From Phialophora verrucosa (taxonomy: Eukaryota > Ascomycota > Eurotiomycetes > Chaetothyriales > Herpotrichiellaceae), in NCBI GenBank assembly GCA_002099365.1, contig MSED01000009.1, positions 124,001-188,000 of the forward strand: 64,000 nt of DNA. The letters run 5' to 3'. Positions within the stretch are counted from its first letter, which is position 1; every line of letters begins with the position of its first letter. The notes below the pieces were generated by a model. It did no database searches, was not told where the DNA came from, and was given only the letters and a program-made list of their open reading frames with translations. The translations under genes were made by a program, and so were the position numbers. This document shows positions 28,764 through 39,026 of this stretch, piece by piece.

Positions 28764-29720
28764 TTGCGAGGGGTTTGACTTCGCAGTGATATTGTGGCAT
28801 GGGCGGAAAAGCGGAGCTTGAAGGCGTTGTTTTCAATCTGGCAGTGGGAATGGGTATCGGAACGGCGTCCTTGAAACCCCTCGACCGGTCATTATATAGA
28901 AGGGCGGTGTGGGACATTTTCATTGTCCTGCAGTGCTTGTGGATTGTCTTCTGTACTGTAAATGAATGGTGCTTTCCCAATCACCGTCGTCCTAGGGACG
29001 GCATATGAAAGGGAAGACACGGTTTCGAGCAATGTAATCCTCGGGGCAGAGAGCCCGTCTACATTCGACCGGTTTCTTCGCTACCTCGATGGACTTGGTC
29101 ATTCAGGACATTGTTGACGACGAAGAAACACAAAACATCGCCGAGCAGGAGGCCACTACACCGGACCGAACTGAATAGTACAGAATGCCCATTTGACTTT
29201 TCATTCCTCATACAAGTTCATAAGCGATTATCTGGCTCACGAGGGACCCAGTTCAAGGAAAATGCTCCGGTCCAGCCATAGCATCATAAGCCCTGCCATA
29301 TTGATGGCTCCATTGCAGTCATCCAGGCCCCGGGTACGATCAAGCAAGCTCCTTCCAAACCTGGCGCATCCCAAAAAGCACTATCCAGTTGTGGTAACAT
29401 TTCTCCCTCCCAGAAATTTTCGAACCGGCCTCTAATGTCGAGACATCACAAGATCCCCCCTTTAGCTGTAGATGAGGTTCGTCCATGTTGTGTCCATTCA
29501 TTCGTGAATCCAACGAGTCCTGTAATCCTTCCCGTGTCTAGGTCCTCCACGAGACGCACCTCCAACAAGCCATCTCACCCAGGGGCTCCAGTAGTGGGTC
29601 GACTTTCCGTCAATGGTCAAAAATCACGGTTAGACAGCATCGAAAGCACAATGAAGTGCTCGATGACCATTGTCCATCCGGCCAACAACGTGAGGGGCTT
29701 TGCGCCTCTGGCGGTGGCCA
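28764..29720. other. convergent 3' region, ~1 kb
   Basis: Between the stop of the editing-protein gene and the stop of the unknown minus-strand gene at 29721. The plus frame 29435-29980 runs into the antisense of that gene and is a shadow. No gene supported. Confidence 0.5.
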
Positions 29721-31202
29721 TTACGCGTTTCCTCGCACAACATCTGGCGACAATCCAACTGCAGCCAACCACTCATCTGGAATTTCCTCCCTCATCTCCA
29801 TCCGGTCGAGGATCACACCAAATATCTCTAGCTCAAGGAGCCTCCCATGCTCGTTACCCCGTGAGAGACCTCTCTCAAGGCGCTCGCGCAGAAAATCCTC
29901 TGGCTCCAGAGCATCAGGGCCTAATTCCCTTCGCAATCGACCATGTCGAGCACGAATCTCCCGGACATCCTCTTCAGTGATACCGGAAGGTAGATCCAAA
30001 TCGCATGAATCATCTCCACCGATCTCACCAAAGCTTGTCGTCATTGTCGTCGCCTGGGACGATCTATTCGAGCCATTTCTGGAGTCTGAGCGTGTGGACA
30101 TGAACGAAGTCGCAGTGCTGGATCGGCCCGGCTCTATGGTATCTAGTAAATTTGCCCAGTTCTCCTCGACAGGTTCGTCATTTGCCGGACCTGGACTGCG
30201 AATTCGATCACCGAGCCCGTCAAATCTCGATCCGGGGGGTTCCCAACGTGGAGGCGAAAAATGGTTGACTCGTCGCAACGGGGGGTACGAAGCGACCTGT
30301 CGCTCTGACGGAGGACTGGTTATCGGCCCATCCACGGGGATTCGTTCAGGCCTCAGGGATTCCGAGCCCGAACGATAGTCGTTTTCATTTTCCTCGTCTT
30401 CCGGATAAGCGAATGCAGGTCTATATGACCATCTAGCTCGCCTAGCCCCTGATGGACCTGAACTACGCACTTGGGTTGAAGCAAGCATCCGTGGCGGACG
30501 AGAGTGATCCGAATCAGATTGAGGAGTCGCACCCACTTCAAATCTCAAGCCCGATTCTCTTGACGGACGTGGCAAATGTTGGGAGATACTTTCTTGAGTA
30601 TGAGGCAAAAGGATGTCGGAGGTGAAATCTGGATGCAGTTCGTCCATGGCTGCGCTGCCGGGATCTGTGCGCAGTCTACTCAAAAGTTCGACATCAAGGT
30701 CGCTCCGGCTTTCCGGTTCAGGGCGTATATAGTCGGCGCCGACTCGTCGTGCAAGTTCCCGGTCACGGAGGACTCGAGCGCGCTGTCTCTGCCGCCGAAC
30801 CCAACCCAAATGGGCGTCTATTTCGGAGCCGTGCTGAAGGTTCGCATCGCGACTCGCTCGCGAAGAATTGATTACACCCTGTTGAGCTTCGCGGCGGTTT
30901 TCCCGTATGCGATCGATGAGAGAGCGAGAGGAGGAGGATCGCCCCGGTCGAGTGGTGGACTCGCGTCGGATTGTTGACCTTCCACTGGCTGCGATTTTGT
31001 CGAGTTTTGCGGCAGCTTCATCTGCGGCAACTTCTTCAGGCTCGCGAAACATACTAAAGAGCGCAATCTCTATCAGTAACTGGACTGTTTGGTAACATTC
31101 CTGGACAAATGATAATGCCGGCCCCGAGGGCGCGCAGGCGCGTACAGGTGCGCAAGGGGCGGGGCTGCAAAAATTGAGAGAGCAAACTCACGGCAGTCCC
31201 AT
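29721..31202 (-). CDS. uncharacterised fungal protein, largely disordered
   Basis: I predict 447 residues from two coding exons. The first (31202-31192) is just 11 bases encoding Met-Gly-Leu-Pro, joined across a ~138-base intron (GTGAGT...CTTTAG) to 31053-29721. The alternative is to start at the internal ATG at 31052 (443 residues, MFREPEEV). The N-terminal third is highly charged (SLIDRIRENRREAQQG; VRRQRQRARVLRDRELARR). The middle is Ser/Pro/Arg rich and probably disordered. The C-terminus is an ordered-looking helical domain: GITEEDVREIRARHGRLRR, then LEPEDFLRERLERGL and MEMREEIPDEWLAAVGLSPD. I recognise no domain. The terminal helical block is the likeliest conserved part. Confidence 0.7.
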
Positions 31203-31895
31203 CGTGTCGCAGTTTCGCGCGTAGCAGCCGGAAAGGTGAGGCGTTGTCAATTACTGGAGTGGAGAGTCCGGAAATGCAATAAAAACGACTGGACGCGACA
31301 AACAATGAAAGGGGAGTGGTAAGTTGATAGAGAGGAGAGAGGGTGGTTTGCAGCTGGATTGTTGGCGGATACAGAGATGGATGGTGTTAGGGAAATGAAA
31401 ATGGGCGAGCCGGCGAGCAAACTTCTGGGGGACTCGGGGGACGCGCTGCTGGAGGCTGGAAGCGAATTTGGAGAGCAATCCAGAATCGGCAGGCGCCCGA
31501 GGAGGAGCTGAACCACACAGAACACAACAAGCCGCTGGCCGGCACACGCAATCCTTGGCGTCCGGATCTGCGTCGCCTGCCTCGTTTCCTCTCTCATCTC
31601 TACGTATCCTTCCAGCATAACTAAGCCGCAGCTCAACCGGGCTCCCCTGGGGTGCTCTCCCAACTCGCCCCAGCTTCATCATTGGGTGGTAAACAATAAT
31701 AAGTGCCGTGCGCACTGTACACGACAGATCAGACATGCCGAGAGCGAGTCTCAGCGACTTCTCGTGTTCACATTGTCCATTGCCTCGAGGCCAATTCCAT
31801 TCCAGGCTACCACCGTCCTGGTATTTACTGAATAGATAAGCCCTGCACTACCCTTCTTTCGTTGTTTCCCATTGTCTTCTCTTAGGCCTGTCTCC
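31203..31895. other. divergent promoter region
   Basis: Between the start of the unknown gene at 31202 (minus) and the acyltransferase start at 31896 (plus). Open frames on the minus strand here (31247-31736) do not begin with ATG in a plausible context and are unrecognised. Confidence 0.5.
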
Positions 31896-33232
31896 ATGGA
31901 TCCAAATTGGTTTCCGGTGCCAGACCGGCCCTTGCAGCCAGGTGGTCGAAGCATCCTCGCTGCCGGCACCATTGGCCTAACCACTTTATTGCTTCCCCAA
32001 GGCCTGTTCCGCAAAATTATTGCCATCCCTCCCATCCTTTGGATTTTGTATAATCTGCAACAGCATACCACCGGGAAACTCGAGGAGGATTACTTGACCG
32101 CCATCAACGTTTCCATGGCATTGGCTAGGTTCATCGACGTCTGCGTGCCGCATAACGCCGAACAGGTGTTGCGACGAGTCAAATCAGACGGTAGTGACAG
32201 GGAAACTGCGGAAGACATCGAGAAAATGGATCTGTGGCAGAAGTTTCGCTGGAACTCGGATCTCTTCACGACGATGCGCGGGATTGGATGGAATTGGCGT
32301 GTTAAGAACGTGGACCAAGTTCCACTGAACATATCGGGCAGGTGCAGAGCTACTCTCCTCCTGGCTGACTCTGATCTGATCTCGGTAGTCGATTTGTCCT
32401 TGAGCAGGTCCTGAGAGCGTCATACTGCTTCTTGTACATCGACATTGACGAATGGTACATGCGGCGGACGGTCTTCGGAGATGACACCACCCACGTGCCG
32501 GACTTCTTCTTGCTGCCATTCGGGCAGCAGATATTTCTCGGATGGAAGAGTGCGCTGCACAATGGGTTCACAATGGTATTCGGCTACTACTTGGTTGCGG
32601 CGGTTGCGGTTGGTGTTGGGTCTAATCGCCCTCAATCTTGGCCGCCTTTGTTTGGCTCGTTCATCAAGAAGGGATACACAATGAGACACATCTGGGGAAG
32701 TTGCTGGTGGGTGCAGGTCTTTCAGTCAATTAGTTTGGCCTCACTCACCGGCGCTACAGGCATCAGCTCCTGCGTCGAATATTCGAGACATCAAATTCCA
32801 GTCTCATGAGGCTGCTGAAGATTCGTAAAGGGACTCTGGTCTCCCGATACCTTCAGCTGTACAATGCCTTCCTCGTATCGGCTGTGATCCATCACATCGG
32901 CGCCCTCAATTGCCCTTACTCAGCGCTAGCGTGGTACCAGTTTTACTTTTTCATGATCCAGCCGGTTGCCATCACAGTCGAAGACTTCACCATATATTTG
33001 GGAAAGAAGGCGGGTCTGAAGGAAACCTGTGAGTTCTGGCTCAATCTTGCGTGCGCGGCCATCAAGTTGACGTGGCACAGGGAAGACCAGAGCTGTGGGA
33101 TACGTCTGGGTGGGTTGTTTCTTGAGTTACTGTCTTCGATATGCAGCAGCAGGCTTCATGGCAGCAGGATTGAGCGGTGTCAGACACCCATTTGTCGCCA
33201 GATTTAGTATCATGGACCGGCTGTTGGGGTAA
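31896..33232 (+). CDS. wax synthase-like membrane-bound O-acyltransferase
   Basis: A 394-residue integral membrane protein predicted from four exons: 31896-32341, 32389-32706, 32760-33028 and 33081-33232. Phases match throughout. Intron 1 (47 bases, GTGCAG...GGTAG) was chosen because it creates GSRFVLEQVLRASYCFLY, the expected family segment. Family marks are the RGIGWNWRVKNV block after the first membrane helices, SWPPLFGSF, the HIWGSCWHQLLRRIF motif with its conserved His, and NAFLVSAVIHHIGAL with the second conserved His. The last exon encodes VWVGCFLSYCLRYAAAGF. Fungal members acetylate or acylate alcohols of terpenoids and other metabolites in the ER; the substrate here is unknown. No biosynthetic backbone gene adjoins it. 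Confidence 0.82.
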
Positions 33233-33941
33233 GTAGAGACCGGCGAAGATTGGCTGTGCTGGCATTCCATTGCCACATGGCAGCACGCGACTCGTGAGTA
33301 GCGGATCTCTTCTCAGTTCGTGATATAAGTGTAGCAATACAAGTCCACTCATGGTTGGCGATCGTCTGGGGGCGAAGGGCAACTGCAAAGAATACTTGCA
33401 TAAAGCAACATTGGCCGCCAGTCGGATAAGTTGTGGTGACCTAGCCTCCAGGTACGTCGTCAAGAGCCCAAGAGAGCAGCAGCGGTGGAGCTTCGGTTGA
33501 TAGTGCCGCCGATCGGGCTGCAGTAAGCAACGTTAGGCGGGCCCTGGAAGTTTGACAAGCGAGGCTTGCAAAGGTCGAGCCTCAGCACAAGCCAATCTCG
33601 TGCCTCCACTCAATTGACTGTTTCATGTCAATGCCTTGATAATCCGCTTCTCATTCGGACAAATAACCACCAGGATTTGGACAAAGTGACAAGCCCGCAG
33701 TGCGCTCTGTGGCTCTGTATGTACGCTGCTTCTCAGCGACTGCCATCCCTCCCTTGATGCAGCAGATACAGTCCCAGTCCAAACCACCCCGAAGCGGCAT
33801 CTTGCGTGGGACACTACCCCGATCACCAATCGCTCATCCTCGCCAACTGAACTGCAGCTGGGCGCAGAGACGATGAGAGGCCACAAGCTTACCATTTCGA
33901 ACCTCTGACATCTTCTTCCATTCTCTGCCTTCGACCTCAGT
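33233..33941. other. promoter region of the SepH gene
   Basis: Gap between the acyltransferase stop and the kinase ATG, both on the plus strand. The last 60 bases before the ATG are pyrimidine rich (CATCTTCTTCCATTCTCTGCC). No gene supported. Confidence 0.5.
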
Positions 33942-36900
33942 ATGCCCGCCCGCACTGCTGAACCTCAAGATGATATCCCTACGACGAGAGCGGTCGACGG
34001 GCTTGTCCTCAAGGCCACCAGGAACCCCAGATCCCCCCCAAGTCCGGTGAAGAGAGAGGAGAAAGAGAAGACTAAGGCACAGGATGTCGCGGAGCTGAAA
34101 GACTACCAGCTAGGGGACTGTCTGGGCAAAGGTGCATTCGGTTCAGTCTACCGGGCGCTGAACTGGGGCACTGGGGAGACCGTGGCTGTGAAGCAGATCA
34201 AACTCGCAGATCTGCCCAAAAGCGAATTGAGGGTCATCATGCTGGAGATTGATCTCCTTAAGAACCTTGACCATCCCAACATCGTCAAGTACCAGGGCTT
34301 CGTCAAGACCCCAGACACGCTCAACATCATCTTGGAATACTGCGAGAATGGGTCGCTGCACTCGATCTCCAAGAACTTTGGCCGTTTCCCGGAGAATCTT
34401 GTGGCTCTCTACATGTCTCAAGTGCTCCAGGGCTTGGTATATCTACATGACCAGGGCGTCATCCACCGCGATATCAAAGGTGCCAACATTCTGACAACCA
34501 AGCAAGGCCTGGTCAAGCTCGCCGATTTTGGTGTGGCAAGTAGAACAACCGGCCTACATGAGTCCAGTGTCGTGGGAACCCCTTACTGGATGGCTCCCGA
34601 GGTCATTGAGCTGACAGGCGCGACCACCGCTTCGGATATATGGAGTTTGGGCTGCACAGTGATTGAACTTCTGGACGGGAAGCCGCCGTACCACAATCTC
34701 CAGCCTATGCCAGCTTTATTCCGCATCGTCAACGACGATCATCCCCCTCTCCCACAGGGCGCTTCGCCTGCCGTTCTGGACTTCCTCATGCAATGTTTTC
34801 AGAAGGATCCAAACCTCAGAGTCTCGGCGAAGAAGTTGCTCAAACACCCCTGCATTGTGAGCGCGAGAAGAAACGGCTCGGAAAAGCCGAAGAACGCAAC
34901 CGAATATGATGAGGCGGTCAAGAGTGTCCAAGAGTGGAATGAAGCTCTCAAAGATTCTCCGAATGGCAGTCTCGTTAGAAAAGGTTCCAACGCCTCAACT
35001 GCCAGCCCCGTTCCTGTGGCACGAGATATGCTTCGATCAGCTAAATCCCAGACCAAGTCTCCTATACCTCTCCTCAACAAGGAGAATAACACGACCAAAT
35101 TTCGCTCCCTAGAGGATGATGACAATTGGGACAATGACTTTGCGACAGCCATCTCACCTAGTACCTTCCAACTACCTCACCTAAGGCCTCATGACAATTT
35201 CGGGGGCATGTTGTCTTCCGAAAGACTGAAGTCGTTAGCTAATATCGAGAGCGCATGGGGAAAAGAAAATGAGTTTGGGGAGGACAAAGATTCAACCTTG
35301 AAAGCAATTTCGCCACCGGACGTGGACGTGGATAAGACGGTGCGATTGACGATGGCGAAGAAGAAGCCTGAGATGCGGCATGCACGGCACAAGTCTGAGA
35401 TTCCCCCGAAAACAAGGACGAAGCCGGCAGCAACGCCGCGAAAAGCTTCTTTGCCCTCCACTCGTCAACCAGTGGACGTCCACAAAATCAAAGGGTCCCA
35501 GACAAGGACCCAACAGGATGAGCCGCCAACAAGACGCTTCCGGGAAAGCTCGGTCGAGGACTTCTCTGACATCGTGCAGGGAAATGAGCTCGCCTTAGAT
35601 ACAAAGCTCGGTCTTATGCGGCTGGGCAGCCAGGCACCGTCCAAAATACTTGAGTCACCCAGCGTGACCGATCTGATACAGAGCATGAGACCGCCGAAGG
35701 CAGGTGGCAGCCTCAAGAGGCAGCCTGCGCCAAATAACAGAATGTCCATGCGACGAACAAGGTCTTCGATTGAGATTCAGCGTTTCGCCGAGAATGAGCA
35801 AGACGAGGACTTCTCCGACGTGTTCGCACAATCGCCGGCGGTCCTCGAGAAAGCCGACAGCGAGGATGGCTCCGAACTCATGTTGAATTCGAAGATCTCG
35901 AACCTGTCCTGGCTCCCAGACGCGGAAGACGAGGACGACCCTTTCGCCCAGCTAGAGGAAGGCCTTCCAGAAGTTGATCTCGAGTCGAACATCGCTCGAG
36001 ACAAGCACGCGCGCCTTAGGACAGAAGTCGAGGCCCTGGTGGGTCAGCTGAAAGTCTTGCAAGACGATGACGCCCTGCTGCAGATCTCAGAGGATCTAAT
36101 AAACTACTTTGGCATGTTTTCAGAAACCAAGAGTGTCATCATTAGCGCCCATGGCCTCCTACCGATTCTGGAGATTCTGGAGGACTGTATGCGTCTTGAT
36201 ATTGTCCTCAACCTCTTGAAAATTGTCAACGCGATCATCTTCAATGATGAAGATGTGAAGGAAAACCTTTGCTTTGTCGGTGGTATTCCCAAAATCAACA
36301 AGTTCGCCTCAAAGAAGTTTCCGCGAGAAATACGTCTTGAGGCTGCTGGTTTCGTCAAACAGATGTACGAAGCTTCGAATCTCATCCTCCAGATGTTCGT
36401 CAGTGCCGGCGGATTGACGGTGCTAGTTGATTTTCTGGAGGATGACTATGACGATGACCGCGAATTGGTCCTTATTGGAGTCAATGGCATCTGGAGCGTT
36501 TTTGAACTTCAGGGCTCAACGCCGAAGAACGACTTCTGCCGGATTTTGTCGCGCAACTCGGTCTTGGAGCCCCTATCACTCGTTCTCAACCGGGTTCTCA
36601 TGGAGCCCTCGGATTCTGGAGAGCAGAAAGAGCTTGCCGACTTGTGTGAGGGCCGCATTGCCAGCATCTTCTTCGTCTTCTCCCAGGCGGAGAATTATGT
36701 CAAGGAGCTAGTCGCCGAACGTACAGTTCTTCACCGAGTCCTGAAGAACTTGAAAAGAATGGCTCCCGCGCACCAAGTGACTATGCTGAAGTTCATCAAG
36801 AACCTGTCAATGTTGTCGACTACGCTAGATGCGCTGCACAACTCTAATGCTATCGATGTGTTGTCCGAGCTCCTCAGCAACAATATGAACAAGCCACATT

Positions 36901-38357
36901 TTAGGGAGATGTCAAACCAAATTCTGAATACCATTTATAACCTTTGCCGGCTGTCGAAACGGCGACAAGAAGATGCGGCTCTTGTCGGCATCATTCCGAT
37001 CCTGATCAAGATCGTCAAACAGGAGAAGACGCCAGTGAAGGAATTCGCGTTGCCAATTCTCTGTGATATGGCTCATTCAACGAGAGCTGCTCGCCGGGAA
37101 CTTTGGCAAAACAAGGGCCTTGCTTTCTACGTCTCATTGCTGTCCGATCCTTATTGGCAGGTCACCGCTCTGGATGCGATATTCACCTGGCTTCAAGAGG
37201 AGACTGCTCGGGTCGAAGATCATCTTCTAGAAAACCAGAATTTCATTTCGGCGATTGTGGCTGCGCTGACCAGCAGCAAATCGACCTCGTTCGAAAACCT
37301 CCTTGAGCCACTACAAAAGCTGCTTCGCCTGTCGCCACCTCTTGCAGCATCCATGGCGCGAAGCTCGCAACTCTTTGACACCCTGGGCCAAAAGCTGGGA
37401 CACAACAAACCTGCCATCCGTCTGAATCTCCTTCGTATCATTGGCAGTATATGCGACTCGACAGAAGAAGGCTTCTTCCTCCTCGACCAATACGGTCTCT
37501 ACGACGTGATTCGAGAACTTTCATATTCCGATTCTGCGGTGCTTGTCCGCAGCATGGCCGGGGAACTCATCCGATCATGCGAAGAGTCTGACAACGTGAG
37601 CATCAAAAGTGGACAGGGCGTAAATCCGGCTACGAATGGCGCTCGGAGAAAGCACCCGGGGTTTCAACGGCGCACGAGCTCCACGACACCTCCCCATTTG
37701 CTTGACCGTCAGATGAGCATGCCTACCTCTCCTCAGCTCGGCCGTTCGGAGAGGGCCAGCATGAATATGTATGAGCTCCCTGTGGCCCAGACTCCGCGCC
37801 GGCAACGCAACGGCGTCTACGTCAATGGCTCAAGTATCATGCGGCCCGCTAGCCGAGATGGGTCAACATACGTGCGCGAGAACTCGCCTGCATTCGCGAT
37901 GCCTAGCTTGACCCGCGCGAACACCGCTAGTGTCGCGGAGATGACGGTGAATAAGAGCAGGGTTGCTCGACAACCCACGATAGCGACAAACTTGGCAGGC
38001 CAACATCGACTCTCCAGACAAAGTACGCGAGAGAGCATGGTTGGGTCGGCCAGATCATCAGCAGAGAAAGAGCCGAGCTCGACAACGAGTTCCCGAGCCT
38101 ATCAGGGGAGAAGTAACGGTAGCGCACCGGCGACTTCAACGCCTGTCTCGGAGCAGAGAGCACGGAGGGAAGCGAGACATGTGCACAGCAGTAGCATCAG
38201 TCAGAGTCGGAATGTCAACAACGGCGCCACCAACACTGCGGCTCCGAGACCTGGGTCCAGCCAGAGCCAGAGTCAAGGGCAAGGGCACGTTGAAGTAACT
38301 GTGGCAAGAAGGACGACAGCGAGAAGAAACGGAGCATTGGACGACCGGTGGGGTTAG
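33942..38357 (+). CDS. sepH: septation initiation network protein kinase SepH (Cdc7 type)
   Basis: A single-exon 1471-residue Ser/Thr kinase. The catalytic domain spans residues ~50-305: Gly-loop LGKGAFGSVYRAL, VAVKQIKL lysine, HRDIKGANIL catalytic loop, DFGVASRTTG, GTPYWMAPE. This is the STE-like Cdc7 signature. A ~370-residue acidic, Ser-rich linker is followed by an armadillo-like helical region (about residues 690-1210; GLLPILEILEDCMRL, LVDFLEDDYDDDRELVLIGV, DALHNSNAIDVLSELLSNN). A disordered Ser/Gln/Arg tail ends the protein (SQSQSQGQG). In Aspergillus SepH and fission-yeast Cdc7 this kinase acts downstream of the Spg1 GTPase at spindle pole bodies to trigger actin-ring assembly and septation. 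Length and domain order match the full-length fungal orthologue. Confidence 0.96.
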   Translation: MPARTAEPQDDIPTTRAVDGLVLKATRNPRSPPSPVKREEKEKTKAQDVAELKDYQLGDCLGKGAFGSVYRALNWGTGETVAVKQIKLADLPKSELRVIMLEIDLLKNLDHPNIVKYQGFVKTPDTLNIILEYCENGSLHSISKNFGRFPENLVALYMSQVLQGLVYLHDQGVIHRDIKGANILTTKQGLVKLADFGVASRTTGLHESSVVGTPYWMAPEVIELTGATTASDIWSLGCTVIELLDGKPPYHNLQPMPALFRIVNDDHPPLPQGASPAVLDFLMQCFQKDPNLRVSAKKLLKHPCIVSARRNGSEKPKNATEYDEAVKSVQEWNEALKDSPNGSLVRKGSNASTASPVPVARDMLRSAKSQTKSPIPLLNKENNTTKFRSLEDDDNWDNDFATAISPSTFQLPHLRPHDNFGGMLSSERLKSLANIESAWGKENEFGEDKDSTLKAISPPDVDVDKTVRLTMAKKKPEMRHARHKSEIPPKTRTKPAATPRKASLPSTRQPVDVHKIKGSQTRTQQDEPPTRRFRESSVEDFSDIVQGNELALDTKLGLMRLGSQAPSKILESPSVTDLIQSMRPPKAGGSLKRQPAPNNRMSMRRTRSSIEIQRFAENEQDEDFSDVFAQSPAVLEKADSEDGSELMLNSKISNLSWLPDAEDEDDPFAQLEEGLPEVDLESNIARDKHARLRTEVEALVGQLKVLQDDDALLQISEDLINYFGMFSETKSVIISAHGLLPILEILEDCMRLDIVLNLLKIVNAIIFNDEDVKENLCFVGGIPKINKFASKKFPREIRLEAAGFVKQMYEASNLILQMFVSAGGLTVLVDFLEDDYDDDRELVLIGVNGIWSVFELQGSTPKNDFCRILSRNSVLEPLSLVLNRVLMEPSDSGEQKELADLCEGRIASIFFVFSQAENYVKELVAERTVLHRVLKNLKRMAPAHQVTMLKFIKNLSMLSTTLDALHNSNAIDVLSELLSNNMNKPHFREMSNQILNTIYNLCRLSKRRQEDAALVGIIPILIKIVKQEKTPVKEFALPILCDMAHSTRAARRELWQNKGLAFYVSLLSDPYWQVTALDAIFTWLQEETARVEDHLLENQNFISAIVAALTSSKSTSFENLLEPLQKLLRLSPPLAASMARSSQLFDTLGQKLGHNKPAIRLNLLRIIGSICDSTEEGFFLLDQYGLYDVIRELSYSDSAVLVRSMAGELIRSCEESDNVSIKSGQGVNPATNGARRKHPGFQRRTSSTTPPHLLDRQMSMPTSPQLGRSERASMNMYELPVAQTPRRQRNGVYVNGSSIMRPASRDGSTYVRENSPAFAMPSLTRANTASVAEMTVNKSRVARQPTIATNLAGQHRLSRQSTRESMVGSARSSAEKEPSSTTSSRAYQGRSNGSAPATSTPVSEQRARREARHVHSSSISQSRNVNNGATNTAAPRPGSSQSQSQGQGHVEVTVARRTTARRNGALDDRWG

Positions 38358-39026
38358 AAGCCTCAGCAGAGAACATGATCTCTGTTTTTGTTTCCCAATG
38401 AGACATGTCTTGGCTCTCAGATGTCGGCTAAGATTTGCACAAGGCACCTGTAGCAATCGTTCGCTCACGGACAGGAAGGTTGGGTAGGAGAGCATACCAA
38501 AGGCGCCTGAAGTCTTGGCCGGCTGGAGGTTTTGTACATAGAGAGTGCCCTGCGTCAGGCTTCTCAGAAACGAAGGCTAAGACACTGTTCTTCGAGTAAC
38601 AGAGCTCAATATTCGAACTCGCTTTCATAGACTCACGGGGTAGAACGTTATATTGTAGTTGTCCAGGGTAGTGAAGACAGTAAGGTGGTGGGTGGTGTTG
38701 AGGCTCCGTGTCACCCACTCGTAGATCCTCTCTATCTGTATCTTTCCCCTGTGCTCCACGGCGATTCATGCCAAGCGAGAAGCGATCACGAATGAAGCCG
38801 TGGCCCTCGTTTCAAGATCGAAGACGTACGCTAACAGATCAAGCCGACAGGACGCGGCACATAACTCGCTACAATTGATAACCGTATTAGTAACTGCAGG
38901 TGACAAAGAAGCTGGGCTCAATGGGTAATTGTGCAGCGCACGTTGCGGATCAGTGCGCGTCTTATCAAGTCTGTCACAGCTTCCCTTCTCTCATATCCAA
39001 GTTCTTAATCCGACCCGAGCATATCG
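38358..39026. other. intergenic, nothing recognised
   Basis: 3' flank of sepH and promoter of the transcription-factor gene at 39027. The minus frame at 38428-38769 begins with ATG (MNRRGAQGKDTDRE) but shows no recognisable domain and overlaps the expected sepH 3' UTR. Confidence 0.5.

Noticed and set aside
29435..30378. Plus-strand frames of 181-240 codons.
   Set aside because: Antisense shadows of the unknown gene at 29721-31202.
32342..32415. Reading through intron 1 of the acyltransferase, or splicing at the GAGCAG acceptor at its end.
   Set aside because: Read-through hits a stop, and the later acceptor breaks the frame. The GGTAG acceptor at 32388 keeps the frame and restores the family segment.
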